This document shows, in pieces, positions 1 to 6,784 of a DNA stretch of 7,322 nucleotides. This stretch comes from Chitinophagaceae bacterium (GTDB lineage Bacteria > Bacteroidota > Bacteroidia > Chitinophagales > Chitinophagaceae), in contig JAEUVL010000279.1 in NCBI GenBank assembly GCA_016786965.1, positions 1 through 7,322 on the forward strand, written 5' to 3'. Under the pieces are notes generated by a model that made no database searches, was not told where the DNA came from, and saw only the letters and a program-made list of their open reading frames with translations. A program made the translations under genes and the position numbers. The first letter of the stretch is position 1. Each line of letters opens with the position of its first letter.

Positions 1-587
1 TCGTGTTTCGTTGATTCATACCAGTCCGTATCTAACCGCAGTACAGCAATACCTGCTGGCATCGTTGCAGGAATTGTTTGCTCCACCCTACCCTTTATCA
101 ATAATATATTATCAGCCGGGTATCCGGTGGCTTCCATATTAGCCTTTACTTCTTCAATGGGTGCGTAACACATATTGTTAAGGGTATCCGTTACCCGGTT
201 ACTCTCCCATTCGTCTTTTTCATTTTGTCCGTCCCGCTCACCGGGTTGGGTCATCCCTTCAAATGTATCATACAGGTAAAGCCTCCGGTTGGTAATGCCT
301 GCTCGCTGTAAGGTGTAAGCCATTAGCATGGCACTCCCTCCTTTCCATACACCACATTCTACCAGGTCGCCGGGAATATTGTTTTTAATAATAAACTGAA
401 CTGATTCATACAAAGCATAACATCTCTCTATGTCCACCATGGTGAATGGTTTCACCTTTTCATACAGGATCATGAATGCTTTATCCTGTTCCAGGTCAAG
501 CCGGTTAACTAATTGCAGGTTCTTCCGGCGTACCATCTTCAGCCCCAGCAGGCCCAGCGGATAATTTATGAGTTGCGAAAGTTTCAA
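1..587 (-). CDS. TylF/MycF-family O-methyltransferase, C-terminus missing at window edge
   Basis: This reading frame is open from a TAA at 615-617 down to base 1 and continues out of the window, so only about 195 N-terminal residues are visible. From a TTG start at 587 the landmarks are GDLVECGVWKGG (73-84, the SAM-binding loop of the family), LYDTFEGM (105-112) and RLDTDWYEST (184-193), which carries the acidic metal-binding residues. These are hallmarks of the macrocin O-methyltransferase (TylF/MycF) family: SAM- and Mg-dependent methylation of sugar hydroxyls in antibiotics or surface glycans. The substrate here is unknown. The first in-frame ATG is at 536, but the preceding stretch (LINYPLGLLGLK) resembles the N-terminus I recall for family members, so I prefer TTG 587; TTG 614 is also possible. 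It lies downstream of the PD40 lipoprotein on the same strand. Family is sure, start and substrate are not. Confidence 0.88.
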   Translation of the reverse strand, partial: MKLSQLINYPLGLLGLKMVRRKNLQLVNRLDLEQDKAFMILYEKVKPFTMVDIERCYALYESVQFIIKNNIPGDLVECGVWKGGSAMLMAYTLQRAGITNRRLYLYDTFEGMTQPGERDGQNEKDEWESNRVTDTLNNMCYAPIEEVKANMEATGYPADNILLIKGRVEQTIPATMPAGIAVLRLDTDWYESTKH

Positions 588-612
588 TCCATGTGTTGAA
601 ACTCTAAAATAC

Positions 613-628
613 AATTAATACATTAATT
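613..628. repeat. AT-only perfect inverted repeat between lipoprotein and methyltransferase genes
   Basis: The sequence reads AATTAAT-AC-ATTAATT, two perfect 7-bp arms with a 2-base spacer. It sits in the gap between the stop codon of the PD40 lipoprotein gene (668) and the probable start of the methyltransferase gene. It could be a regulator site or a weak hairpin. With no G or C in the stem it is unlikely to terminate transcription, and such AT-only palindromes also arise by chance in AT-rich gaps. Confidence 0.35.
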
Positions 629-667
629 AAGAACTAATATAGCATAGCTGGTAATCAGTCTAACACT

Positions 668-1549
668 TTACAAACGTTTTATACAATACAAATGAAAAGT
701 ATCGCTGTCTCTTATATGAAAATATAACAGGCCGTCGGCTGCTGTTGAAACAGCTTCTGTAAACCCTTCCGCTTCATTGATCAGGAGCGGACTGTCAAAA
801 GGAAGTGCCTTGTTTTCCCTCGTAGCATAATAAAGTCGGGGCACTGTTCCGCTGCCCACACCAGCCCACCGGGTGAAGTATAGGGTCAGTTCATCGGCTG
901 ATATGCCTGCAGCGTATTCTAAGGCGCCTGTATTGATATGTCCGGGAATTATACCATCCCCGGTTTCTCTCGTAAAGGCATCAGCTGTTCTTTTGGCCAC
1001 CATAATATCCGCCGTTAGCGGCTGACCTGTTTGATTGAACCGTCCTTCTGAAAAATAGATGGTTTGTCCATCGGCGCTTATTTCCACATCAAAGTCGACC
1101 CAGCCCGGTTGTTGTAATGAGATACCGTTCACTTTCTCTGTGGCCGTAAGTGTTCCATTATTGAATATGCCTCTATACACCGTGGAGAAATCCTGCGGGT
1201 AACTCCTCGTGGTAATGAAATATAAATTGCCAGCATTATCCATACTGGCCACGCCATCGAGATAAGGTGAGTTTAACCCTCCCACTTCACCGGCAAACTG
1301 AAAAAGAGTATCACTGATCCTTTCAGCATAAAGAATATTTGTATTGACTGACGGGTCATTGAGATCGTTGAAAAATAACCAACGACCATCCCTGGATATA
1401 AAAGGCTCCATCAGGTGACCGGAATAACCCGCCACCGTTACCCGCCGTGGTGTTGAAAATGACAGTAGTTTACTTTCCTTTACTAAACCCGGCGTCTGTG
1501 CCGAGCAGGAAAAGAGAAAGAGTAATGCCACACCAGTTAAATACTTCAT
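668..1549 (-). CDS. Lipoprotein with WD40-like (PD40) beta-propeller repeats
   Basis: This is a 293-residue protein starting with ATG at 1549. An in-frame TTG six codons upstream is unlikely, because the ATG places a normal signal sequence at the N-terminus: a short hydrophobic run ending in the lipobox LFSC, with the acylated cysteine at residue 15. The rest is repeats of the PD40/TolB type, each with a turn such as ISRDG, MDNAG, ISADG, ISADE or TAADG followed by a strand like WLFF, NLYF, TIYF, TLYF or LLYF, at about residues 51-60, 103-111, 147-156, 216-225 and 269-277. This predicts a roughly five- or six-bladed propeller tethered to a membrane. Such domains usually bind proteins or glycans; no catalytic residues are evident. 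It lies 42 bases past the lepA terminator, and I saw no good promoter of its own. The specific role is unknown. Confidence 0.85.
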   Translation of the reverse strand: MKYLTGVALLFLFSCSAQTPGLVKESKLLSFSTPRRVTVAGYSGHLMEPFISRDGRWLFFNDLNDPSVNTNILYAERISDTLFQFAGEVGGLNSPYLDGVASMDNAGNLYFITTRSYPQDFSTVYRGIFNNGTLTATEKVNGISLQQPGWVDFDVEISADGQTIYFSEGRFNQTGQPLTADIMVAKRTADAFTRETGDGIIPGHINTGALEYAAGISADELTLYFTRWAGVGSGTVPRLYYATRENKALPFDSPLLINEAEGFTEAVSTAADGLLYFHIRDSDTFHLYCIKRL

Positions 1550-1590
1550 ACCGGTAGGACAAACCAAAAGCCCAACAGGTTACAGTAAAC

Positions 1591-1619
1591 AAAAAAGGCA
1601 TCAGATCACTGATGCCTTT
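1591..1619 (-). terminator. Rho-independent terminator of lepA
   Basis: The two arms, 1594-1604 and 1609-1619, form a perfect 11-bp stem (core GGCATCAG/CTGATGCC) closed by a 4-base loop. Read on the minus strand the hairpin is followed by a run of six T, the classic intrinsic terminator pattern. It begins 35 bases past the lepA stop codon. The gene beyond it is on the same strand, so it separates lepA from the lipoprotein gene, completely or partly. Confidence 0.92.
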
Positions 1620-1653
1620 AAATAATATAGGAAACTTTAATTCTTTATAAAGA

Positions 1654-3447
1654 TCAATCATCCAGTTTCAACACAGCCAGGAACGCCTCCTGCGGTACTT
1701 CCACGTTGCCGATTTGCCTCATCCGCTTCTTTCCTTCTTTTTGCTTCTCCAGCAGTTTACGTTTCCGGCTGATGTCACCACCATAACATTTGGCTGTTAC
1801 ATCTTTCCGCATGGCAGAGATCGTTTCCCTGGCCAGTACTTTGGCACCGATGGCGGCCTGTATGGCAATCTGGAATTGCTGTCGTGGCACCAGTTCTTTC
1901 AGTTTCTCGCAAAGCTTGCGGCCAAACTCCTGTCCTTTGCTGCGGTGTATCAATGCACTAAGGGCATCCACTTTATCACCGTTCAATAGGATGTCCATCT
2001 TTACAATATCTGCATCACGGAAGCCTATCGGGTGATAATCAAAAGAGGCGTACCCTCTCGTTTGAGATTTTAATTTATCGTAGAAATCAAATACGATCTC
2101 TGTCAATGGCATTTCGAAGATCAGCTCCACCCGGGTGGTGGTCAGGTAACTTTGGTTCATCAGCATTCCCCGTTTGCCGAGGCAAAGCGTCATGATGTTG
2201 CCAATATACTCCGGTTTGGTAATGATCTGTGCTTTGATAAATGGCTCTTCTATCCGCTCCGTTTTTACCGGGTCGGGGAATTCTGTGGGGTTGTTTACAA
2301 TTATCTTCTCTCCTTTGGTGGTGTATGCGATAAAACTAACGTTTGGAACAGTAGTGATGACCGTTTGGTTAAACTCTCTTTCCAGCCTTTCCTGGATGAT
2401 CTCCATGTGCAGCATACCGAGGAAGCCGCAACGGAAACCAAAACCAAGGGCCTGCGAGGTTTCTAATTCGTAGGTCAGTGAAGCATCGTTTAACTGCAGT
2501 TTGTCCATACAGTCCCTCAGTTCCTCAAAATCATCTGTGTTCACGGGAAAGATACCAGCAAATACCATTGGCTTCACTTCCTGGAAACCTTTGATGATCT
2601 CCTGGGTGGGGTTGGCTGCCAGTGTAATGGTATCGCCCACCTTTACCTCTTTGGCATTTTTGATACCCGTGATCAGGTAGCCCACATCGCCACACAACAC
2701 TTCCTTCTTCTCCGTCATCTTCAGTTTTAGAATACCTACTTCATCCGCATCATACTCCTGGTTCGTACTTACAAATTTCACCTTATCGCCTTTCTTTATA
2801 GAGCCATTTCTTACCCGGAAATACACAATGATACCCCGGAAAGAATTGAACATGCTGTCAAATATCAATGCCTGTAAAGGCGCATCTGGCTTACCTGTCG
2901 GTGCGGGAATGCGGCTAACAATGGCATCCAGTACTTTCTCCACTCCTACGCCTGTGCGGCCGCTGGCGTGCAGAATATCTTCTTTTTTACAGCCGATCAG
3001 TTCGATGATCTGATCTTCCACTTCCTCGATCATAGCCCCGTCCATATCGATCTTGTTGATCACGGGAATTATCTCAAGATCATTATCAATTGCGAGGTAT
3101 AAGTTGCTGATTGTCTGCGCCTGAATACCTTGTGTTGCATCTACCAATAGCAGGCATCCTTCGCAGGCGGCGAGTGCCCGGCTTACCTCGTAACTGAAAT
3201 CTACGTGGCCGGGAGTATCGATCAGGTTCAGGATATACTCCTGACCGTCTGTATGCTTGTAATTGATCTGGATGGCGTGGCTCTTGATCGTAATACCCTT
3301 TTCCCGTTCAAGGTCCATATCGTCCAGCACCTGGTCCATCATGTCCCTGTCACTGATAGTGCCCGTGCTTTGTAACAGCCTGTCAGCCAGGGTAGATTTA
3401 CCGTGGTCAATATGTGCGATAATGCAAAAATTGCGGATGTTCTTCAT
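1654..3447 (-). CDS. lepA: Elongation factor 4 (LepA), ribosome-associated GTPase
   Basis: This complete 597-residue LepA/EF4 has the usual family length. EF4 is a GTPase that binds the ribosome and has been linked to back-translocation, stress recovery and 30S subunit biogenesis. The G domain shows G1 AHIDHGKST (11-19), G2 GIT (51-53), G3 DTPGHVDF (77-84) with the expected catalytic His81, G4 NKID (131-134) and G5 SGRT (162-165). A domain II beta-barrel follows at about 190-280. Then comes the conserved block around FGFRCGFLGMLHMEI (355-369), an EF-G-like domain V, and the LepA-specific C-terminal domain from about 490 with its basic tail. There is no EF-G domain IV, as expected. ATG 3447 puts G1 at its normal distance from the N-terminus. 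An AAGAAGGG stretch lies a few bases upstream, possibly a ribosome-binding site. It is transcribed divergently from the membrane gene and ends at its own terminator. Confidence 0.98.
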   Translation of the reverse strand: MKNIRNFCIIAHIDHGKSTLADRLLQSTGTISDRDMMDQVLDDMDLEREKGITIKSHAIQINYKHTDGQEYILNLIDTPGHVDFSYEVSRALAACEGCLLLVDATQGIQAQTISNLYLAIDNDLEIIPVINKIDMDGAMIEEVEDQIIELIGCKKEDILHASGRTGVGVEKVLDAIVSRIPAPTGKPDAPLQALIFDSMFNSFRGIIVYFRVRNGSIKKGDKVKFVSTNQEYDADEVGILKLKMTEKKEVLCGDVGYLITGIKNAKEVKVGDTITLAANPTQEIIKGFQEVKPMVFAGIFPVNTDDFEELRDCMDKLQLNDASLTYELETSQALGFGFRCGFLGMLHMEIIQERLEREFNQTVITTVPNVSFIAYTTKGEKIIVNNPTEFPDPVKTERIEEPFIKAQIITKPEYIGNIMTLCLGKRGMLMNQSYLTTTRVELIFEMPLTEIVFDFYDKLKSQTRGYASFDYHPIGFRDADIVKMDILLNGDKVDALSALIHRSKGQEFGRKLCEKLKELVPRQQFQIAIQAAIGAKVLARETISAMRKDVTAKCYGGDISRKRKLLEKQKEGKKRMRQIGNVEVPQEAFLAVLKLDD

Positions 3448-3475
3448 GTACGTTTCCCTTCTTTTTTCAGGTGGG

Positions 3476-3483
3476 CAAAGGTA
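3476..3483 (-). promoter_or_regulatory. Bacteroidota-type -7 promoter element of lepA
   Basis: On the minus strand this reads TACCTTTG followed by C, an exact match to the Bacteroidota -7 consensus TAnnTTTG. It lies about 28 bases upstream of the lepA ATG, implying a short leader. No TTG is present at the expected -33 position. A direct repeat lies there instead (see 3489-3521). Confidence 0.65.
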
Positions 3484-3488
3484 GCGGA

Positions 3489-3521
3489 TTTAGGCGGTTT
3501 TTGAGGGATTGTTTAGGCGGT
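3489..3521. repeat. 10-bp direct repeat upstream of the lepA -7 element
   Basis: TTTAGGCGGT occurs at 3489-3498 and again at 3512-3521, a period of 23 bases or roughly two helical turns. Each copy is preceded by GGATT or nearly so. On the minus strand the copies read ACCGCCTAAA and end 5 bases upstream of the TACCTTTG element, covering the region where the -33 box would be. Paired binding of a regulator is possible, or the repeat may be a chance local duplication. Confidence 0.45.
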
Positions 3522-3608
3522 ATCCCAGCCAAAATGTCATATCCGGCAGGCTTTGAACTGGCATCGAAACCAATCCGCTAGCCATGCGCCCATTAACACT
3601 TAATTCGT

Positions 3609-3616
3609 TACATTTA
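3609..3616 (+). promoter_or_regulatory. Possible -7 promoter element of the membrane-protein gene
   Basis: TACATTTA matches the Bacteroidota consensus TAnnTTTG at all but the last position. It lies 27 bases before the ATG at 3644, the same distance as the lepA element from its gene on the other strand. No TTG was seen at the -33 position. Between it and the ATG the leader is A/T-rich, with no Shine-Dalgarno sequence. Confidence 0.35.
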
Positions 3617-3643
3617 TACACATAATCATTTAAAAAATAATCT

Positions 3644-4477
3644 ATGAGCTTTTTTGACCGCCTTTCCAACGGATGGACCATTGCGATGAACAGTTTTAAA
3701 GTGCTGAAAGAAAATAAGCAATTGATCATTTTCCCCATTCTTTCAGGCGTCGCTATTTTTTTGATCATGGCCTCTTTTTTTACCAGCGTTCTGGCATCGG
3801 CAGGTTGGGATTTTGATAATATCGCCATTGCTGAACAAGGCTCCCCGGTCTATTATCTTCTGCTTTTCGCCTTTTATATCGTGAATTATTTTATCGTTGT
3901 GTTTTTCAATATGGCATTGATCCATTGCACCCGGCTTTACTACCGGGGTGAGGAAGTGACAGTGGCGAAAGGTCTCCGCTTCAGCGCCAGTCGTATCGGC
4001 GCTATTTTCTCCTGGGCATTTTTTGCAGCCACTATTGGCCTGCTTTTACGCACCATCCAGGAAAATGTAGGCATGTTTGGCAAGATCATAACTGGCCTGG
4101 TGGGTATAGTCTGGAGTGTGGCCACTTTCTTTGTGGTTCCGGTGATCGCCTATGAAAATGCCGGACCGCTGGAAGCTGTAAAACGTTCTAGCGCAATGAT
4201 GAAACAGAAATGGGGTGAAAGCCTTGGTGCTAATTTCAGTTTCGGTCTTATCCAGTTCATTGGGATGATCATTGTCGGCTTACCGCTCTTTTTTATCGGT
4301 AATATTTTCAGCCCTATCGTGGGAATAGGATTGGCAGTGGCAGGAGTATTTACAGTAATGGCCGTCATCAGTGCAGCACAAACTATTTTTATCAGCGCTG
4401 TATATCACAACATTACTGGCGACCCTGTCAAACATTTCAACCAGCAAATGGTGGATCAGTTGTTTGATAAAAAATAA
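3644..4477 (+). CDS. Polytopic inner-membrane protein, DUF6159-like
   Basis: This 277-residue integral membrane protein begins with an amphipathic cytosolic segment (MSFFDRLSNGW...). Hydrophobic segments follow at about 27-51, 69-93, 117-136, 146-168, 200-220 and 222-255; the last may be two helices. A polar loop at about 170-198 (PLEAVKRSSAMMKQKWGES) has the P..A.KRS...W pattern seen in several families of uncharacterised multi-helix membrane proteins. Start, length and this loop resemble proteins labelled DUF6159 in Bacteroidota, from memory. No catalytic, transporter or binding motif was recognised, so function is unknown. The ATG at 3644 is the natural start. It is divergent from lepA, convergent with the next gene, and apparently monocistronic. 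Confidence 0.85.
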   Translation: MSFFDRLSNGWTIAMNSFKVLKENKQLIIFPILSGVAIFLIMASFFTSVLASAGWDFDNIAIAEQGSPVYYLLLFAFYIVNYFIVVFFNMALIHCTRLYYRGEEVTVAKGLRFSASRIGAIFSWAFFAATIGLLLRTIQENVGMFGKIITGLVGIVWSVATFFVVPVIAYENAGPLEAVKRSSAMMKQKWGESLGANFSFGLIQFIGMIIVGLPLFFIGNIFSPIVGIGLAVAGVFTVMAVISAAQTIFISAVYHNITGDPVKHFNQQMVDQLFDKK

Positions 4478-4537
4478 CCTCTTTTCAGAATTAACAATGT
4501 AATGATCTGCTGTGTAGTGGCTAAACAGGAGGTTATT
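4473..4537. repeat. Inverted repeat spanning the stop codon of the membrane gene
   Basis: AATAACCTC at 4473-4481 contains the TAA stop codon (4475-4477) and is perfectly complementary to GAGGTTATT at 4529-4537, leaving a loop of 47 bases. A mRNA hairpin here could protect the 3' end or contribute to termination. There is no T run after it, and the long loop makes it a weak terminator at best. Confidence 0.35.
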
Positions 4538-4603
4538 AGGTCAATACAAGTCGTAAAGACCGATAGAAACTATTATATGAAGTAGGAGGATAATGATTGG
4601 GAT

Positions 4604-5047
4604 TTACGGGATCTTTGAAAACACAAAACACTTTTCCTCGGTTTCTTTATCCCGCACCAGGCATAGTTGATTATTTGGCTTGATCGATCCTTTAAAGCTT
4701 GTTTCTACAATTCCTTCCAATTTAGCATCCTCGGTATCTTTATTTGTAAGATTTACAACAATGCCCGATCCATCAATAATATATGTTCCCTTTTGAGAAA
4801 ATTTCTTATCCCGCCCGAACCATTTAGCTACGGATTGCGGATCATTTGCAGAGACCGATTGCAGGTACACCGTTCCATCCTCGTAGAATAGCAGGTAGGT
4901 AAATATCTCAATATTAGCTGCAGGAACACTTCCAGTCTTTGCAATGTAAAACCCGTTAAACGAAACAACTGGTTGGGTTTCTGTTTGTGAATATGAATGA
5001 AAACTAATGGTTGTCAGAATTGTCAAAATAACTAACGAATGCTTCAT
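4604..5047 (-). CDS. Small secreted or periplasmic protein of unknown function
   Basis: This 147-residue protein begins at ATG 5047 with a typical Sec signal peptide: Lys at position 3, a hydrophobic core (LVILTILTTISF) and a probable cleavage near SYSQ (residues 18-21). There is no lipobox cysteine. The mature part looks beta-rich, with alternating strands around FNGFYIA (30-36), LLFYEDGTVYLQ (52-63), KGTYIIDGSGIVVNL (86-100) and CLVRDKETEEKCFVF (129-143). FYEDGTVY is a strand-turn-strand motif common in small lipocalin-like or META-like barrels of this phylum, but it is not diagnostic. Cys129 and Cys140 are the only cysteines in the mature protein and could form a disulfide. It is convergent with the DUF6159-like gene and 198 bases downstream of the next secreted-protein gene. 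I do not recognise the family. Confidence 0.75.
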   Translation of the reverse strand: MKHSLVILTILTTISFHSYSQTETQPVVSFNGFYIAKTGSVPAANIEIFTYLLFYEDGTVYLQSVSANDPQSVAKWFGRDKKFSQKGTYIIDGSGIVVNLTNKDTEDAKLEGIVETSFKGSIKPNNQLCLVRDKETEEKCFVFSKIP

Positions 5048-5075
5048 TGTGAGTCGTTTAAAATGTTTTTATATC

Positions 5076-5093
5076 TATCAGTAATTATTGATA
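5076..5093. repeat. Near-perfect 18-bp palindrome upstream of the small secreted-protein gene
   Basis: TATCAGTAATTATTGATA pairs with its own reverse complement at every position except one symmetrical pair (6 and 13). It begins 29 bases upstream of the ATG at 5047, about where an operator or promoter-proximal site would sit. No clear TAnnTTTG element lies next to it. A dimeric regulator site is possible, though AT-rich gaps often contain such sequences. Confidence 0.35.
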
Positions 5094-5245
5094 AATAACT
5101 TCGCCCGCCGGAAATATTGGCTGGCTATAAATAAAGTTATATAAAAAAACTTCAATAGACATATCCTAACTATTATTCTCAGTCAGCAATATTTCGATTG
5201 CTATCCGGTTATCCTTGTGGCAACAGTAAATTTCTTCCTCCACTC

Positions 5246-6229
5246 CTACTCTGAACGGTGCAGCCCCATCGGCATGGGTATTTCCTCATCATTCAGATGA
5301 GTGCCAATATAGTAGTCATCGATCTTAAATAACTTATTCTCCCATTTCGCATGCACCATTACTACCTCGTTCTCATTTTGCCTGTACTGTCTGTACGAAA
5401 TAGTTTTGGAAACCTCATCAAATTGAATTTCATATTTACTCAAAAATCTGGAGCCGTACATTGAAACAATAGTTCTGCTTTCCGCAAAGCGCAGATAAGT
5501 GCGGGGGGCTTTATTCATCAATTTAGAATAATCTCCCGTACTGTTCACAAATGCCTTACCAGCAAAAGCATTAATGCTCTTCCAGCCCGCAGGGGCCGAC
5601 TGTAACACAATGGCCCTTTGCCCATGATTACCCATATCTTCCACTAACAGAAAATGGTCTTTTTCGACCCTGCTGAATGAAAGAATGGCTGCTGCGGATG
5701 TAAAAGCTTCCCCTTTATATACGATTGCGTTATTCTCGGCACCTTTAATATAATACGTTCCTGCTCCATTCAGCTTATAGTAATAAACAATATATTCTTT
5801 CCCGTCAACGGTAAATGGTTGAATATAAAAAGAAACAAAATTGGGCAGGCGGTAGTCATACAGCCCATAAAAGGATATACTGTAATTTACATTGTTTTTC
5901 AGCTCTTTCCGGGCCGGATCTCTTCTCAAGTCGGCGAAGAAATAATTATTATTACCAATTATATAGTCTGTCCTGTTATTGATACTATTCCGTTTCAGGT
6001 CTTCCAGGTCCTTACTGCTTTTATGCTTAATAAAGGTCAGGAAGGCAGCTTCCATGTTTTCTTTTAGCCTGGTAGTATTGGAAGATGTTTTTGGCAAAGA
6101 ATCAATTTTCCCATTATCATAGTTTACGAACATGGTCACCTCCTTCCGGAAATTTTCTAATTCCTTCACCTGGGCAAATAGATTCAGATTCAGTATTAAC
6201 AAACTGGTGGACAGTATCTTATATCTCAT
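5246..6229 (-). CDS. Secreted or periplasmic protein of unknown function
   Basis: This 327-residue protein starts at ATG 6229 with a clean Sec signal peptide (hydrophobic core LSTSLLILNLNLF, cleavage near LFAQ at 17-20) and no lipobox. Residues 21-85 look helical and charged. From about 115 on the sequence is beta-rich and aromatic: SFYGLYDYRLPNFVSFY (119-135), then GKEYIVYYYKL (143-153), FLLVEDMG (193-200) and KYEIQFDE (275-282). The alternating strands suggest a barrel, sandwich or propeller-like fold. No cysteine, catalytic triad or known repeat was recognised, so no function is proposed. It lies 52 bases downstream of the DUF1801-type gene on the same strand, so the two may share the promoter at 6742-6772, although a terminator or promoter in the gap cannot be excluded. 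The gene is more A+T-rich than lepA. Confidence 0.78.
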   Translation of the reverse strand: MRYKILSTSLLILNLNLFAQVKELENFRKEVTMFVNYDNGKIDSLPKTSSNTTRLKENMEAAFLTFIKHKSSKDLEDLKRNSINNRTDYIIGNNNYFFADLRRDPARKELKNNVNYSISFYGLYDYRLPNFVSFYIQPFTVDGKEYIVYYYKLNGAGTYYIKGAENNAIVYKGEAFTSAAAILSFSRVEKDHFLLVEDMGNHGQRAIVLQSAPAGWKSINAFAGKAFVNSTGDYSKLMNKAPRTYLRFAESRTIVSMYGSRFLSKYEIQFDEVSKTISYRQYRQNENEVVMVHAKWENKLFKIDDYYIGTHLNDEEIPMPMGLHRSE

Positions 6230-6281
6230 ATATAAAAAGTGGTGTTAAGGATAGCTATCGGTTAACAATTTGATCGACAGG

Positions 6282-6722
6282 TTATTTCTTCTTGATTTTT
6301 GAAAAAGTCATTCCTGTTGATTTGATTGGCTGATCCATGTCTTTTATGGCGAAGTTAACTGCTGATTTTATCAGTTCTTTTACTTTCTTATTTCTGTAAT
6401 CTTTTACTGTTTGTACTGGAATATGCCGTATCAAATTTCCTGTACCGGTCAATAGCTTATGCGGATCGGTAAGCAATGTCCCTTTGTTAAATCCTAAATT
6501 CAAATGATTGGTATATATCGGCAGCATGCAGAATGCATCAGACAACTTATCGGAAATTGAAAACACTGTCGTCAGGGCGTGAGTATGATACAACAATTCA
6601 TTGCTGCCGGGATAAATCTCAAGCACAAATTCTCGCAGGTCTTTAAACAATTCAATGACTTCCTCTCCTTTAAACGACAAAAGAAAAAGAAAGTCCGGGT
6701 GTATTGGTCTTGATTTTTCCAT
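6282..6722 (-). CDS. DUF1801 (YdhG-like) domain protein
   Basis: This small soluble protein has 146 residues from ATG 6722. A TTG two codons further upstream is possible but unneeded. There is no signal peptide or membrane segment. The stretch at about 73-101 (HLNLGFNKG, then LTDPHKLLTGTG, then IRHI) matches the usual DUF1801 signature, in which an NLGF strand is followed by a DP..LL.GTG turn and an RH strand. The C-terminus is strongly basic and ends in KIKKK. DUF1801 is related to the YdhG/frataxin-like fold of Bacillus Fra; most members are uncharacterised, and iron handling should not be assumed here. The promoter at 6742-6772 would give a leader of only about 10-15 bases. The secreted-protein gene 52 bases downstream may be cotranscribed. 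Family call good, function unknown. Confidence 0.83.
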   Translation of the reverse strand: MEKSRPIHPDFLFLLSFKGEEVIELFKDLREFVLEIYPGSNELLYHTHALTTVFSISDKLSDAFCMLPIYTNHLNLGFNKGTLLTDPHKLLTGTGNLIRHIPVQTVKDYRNKKVKELIKSAVNFAIKDMDQPIKSTGMTFSKIKKK

Positions 6723-6741
6723 TTTCAATGGTAATGATCAG

Positions 6742-6772
6742 CAAACATATCTACATCGCTGCTACTTGGCAA
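6742..6772 (-). promoter_or_regulatory. Bacteroidota promoter (-33 TTG, N20, -7 TATGTTTG) for the DUF1801 gene
   Basis: On the minus strand TTG (6772-6770) is followed after exactly 20 bases by TATGTTTG (6749-6742), then C. Both boxes and the spacing fit the Bacteroidota primary-sigma consensus of TTG, about 19-21 bases, TAnnTTTG. The -7 box ends 19 bases before the ATG at 6722, so transcription would start only about 10-15 bases ahead of the gene. This is the best promoter match I found in the window. Confidence 0.75.
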
Positions 6773-6784
6773 GGTCGTAAAAAA

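Noticed and set aside
1550..1567. TTG start six codons upstream of the lipoprotein ATG, and a similar TTG at 6728 for the DUF1801 gene
   Set aside because: In both cases an ATG a few codons later gives a normal N-terminus, and the extra residues add nothing recognisable.
1470..1661. 63-codon minus-strand frame between lepA and the lipoprotein gene
   Set aside because: It overlaps the lipoprotein's signal peptide region in another frame, runs through the lepA terminator hairpin and has no promoter or recognisable domain.
1714..3484. Several plus-strand frames of 60-104 codons antisense to lepA
   Set aside because: They are mirror frames of a highly conserved gene; none has a start signal or recognisable motif.
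3490..3828. 112-codon minus-strand frame across the lepA/membrane-gene gap
   Set aside because: It is antisense to the N-terminus of the membrane protein, covers the promoter region of both genes and has a composition unlike a folded protein.
3743..4368. Minus-strand frames antisense to the membrane-protein gene
   Set aside because: Shadows of the plus-strand gene, whose membrane helices and start are convincing.
5132..5139. TAACTTTA on the minus strand as a promoter for the 4604-5047 gene
   Set aside because: It is one mismatch from TAnnTTTG but 85 bases from the ATG, and the nearest TTG is only 13 bases upstream, outside the normal spacing.
5185..5202. Small hairpin AGCAAT-ATTTCG-ATTGCT downstream of the 5246-6229 gene
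   Set aside because: The stem is only 6 bp with no T run on the minus strand, so it is too weak to call a terminator.
5819..6273. Plus-strand frames antisense to the 327-residue secreted protein
   Set aside because: The minus-strand gene has a clear signal peptide; the opposite frames show no coherent features.
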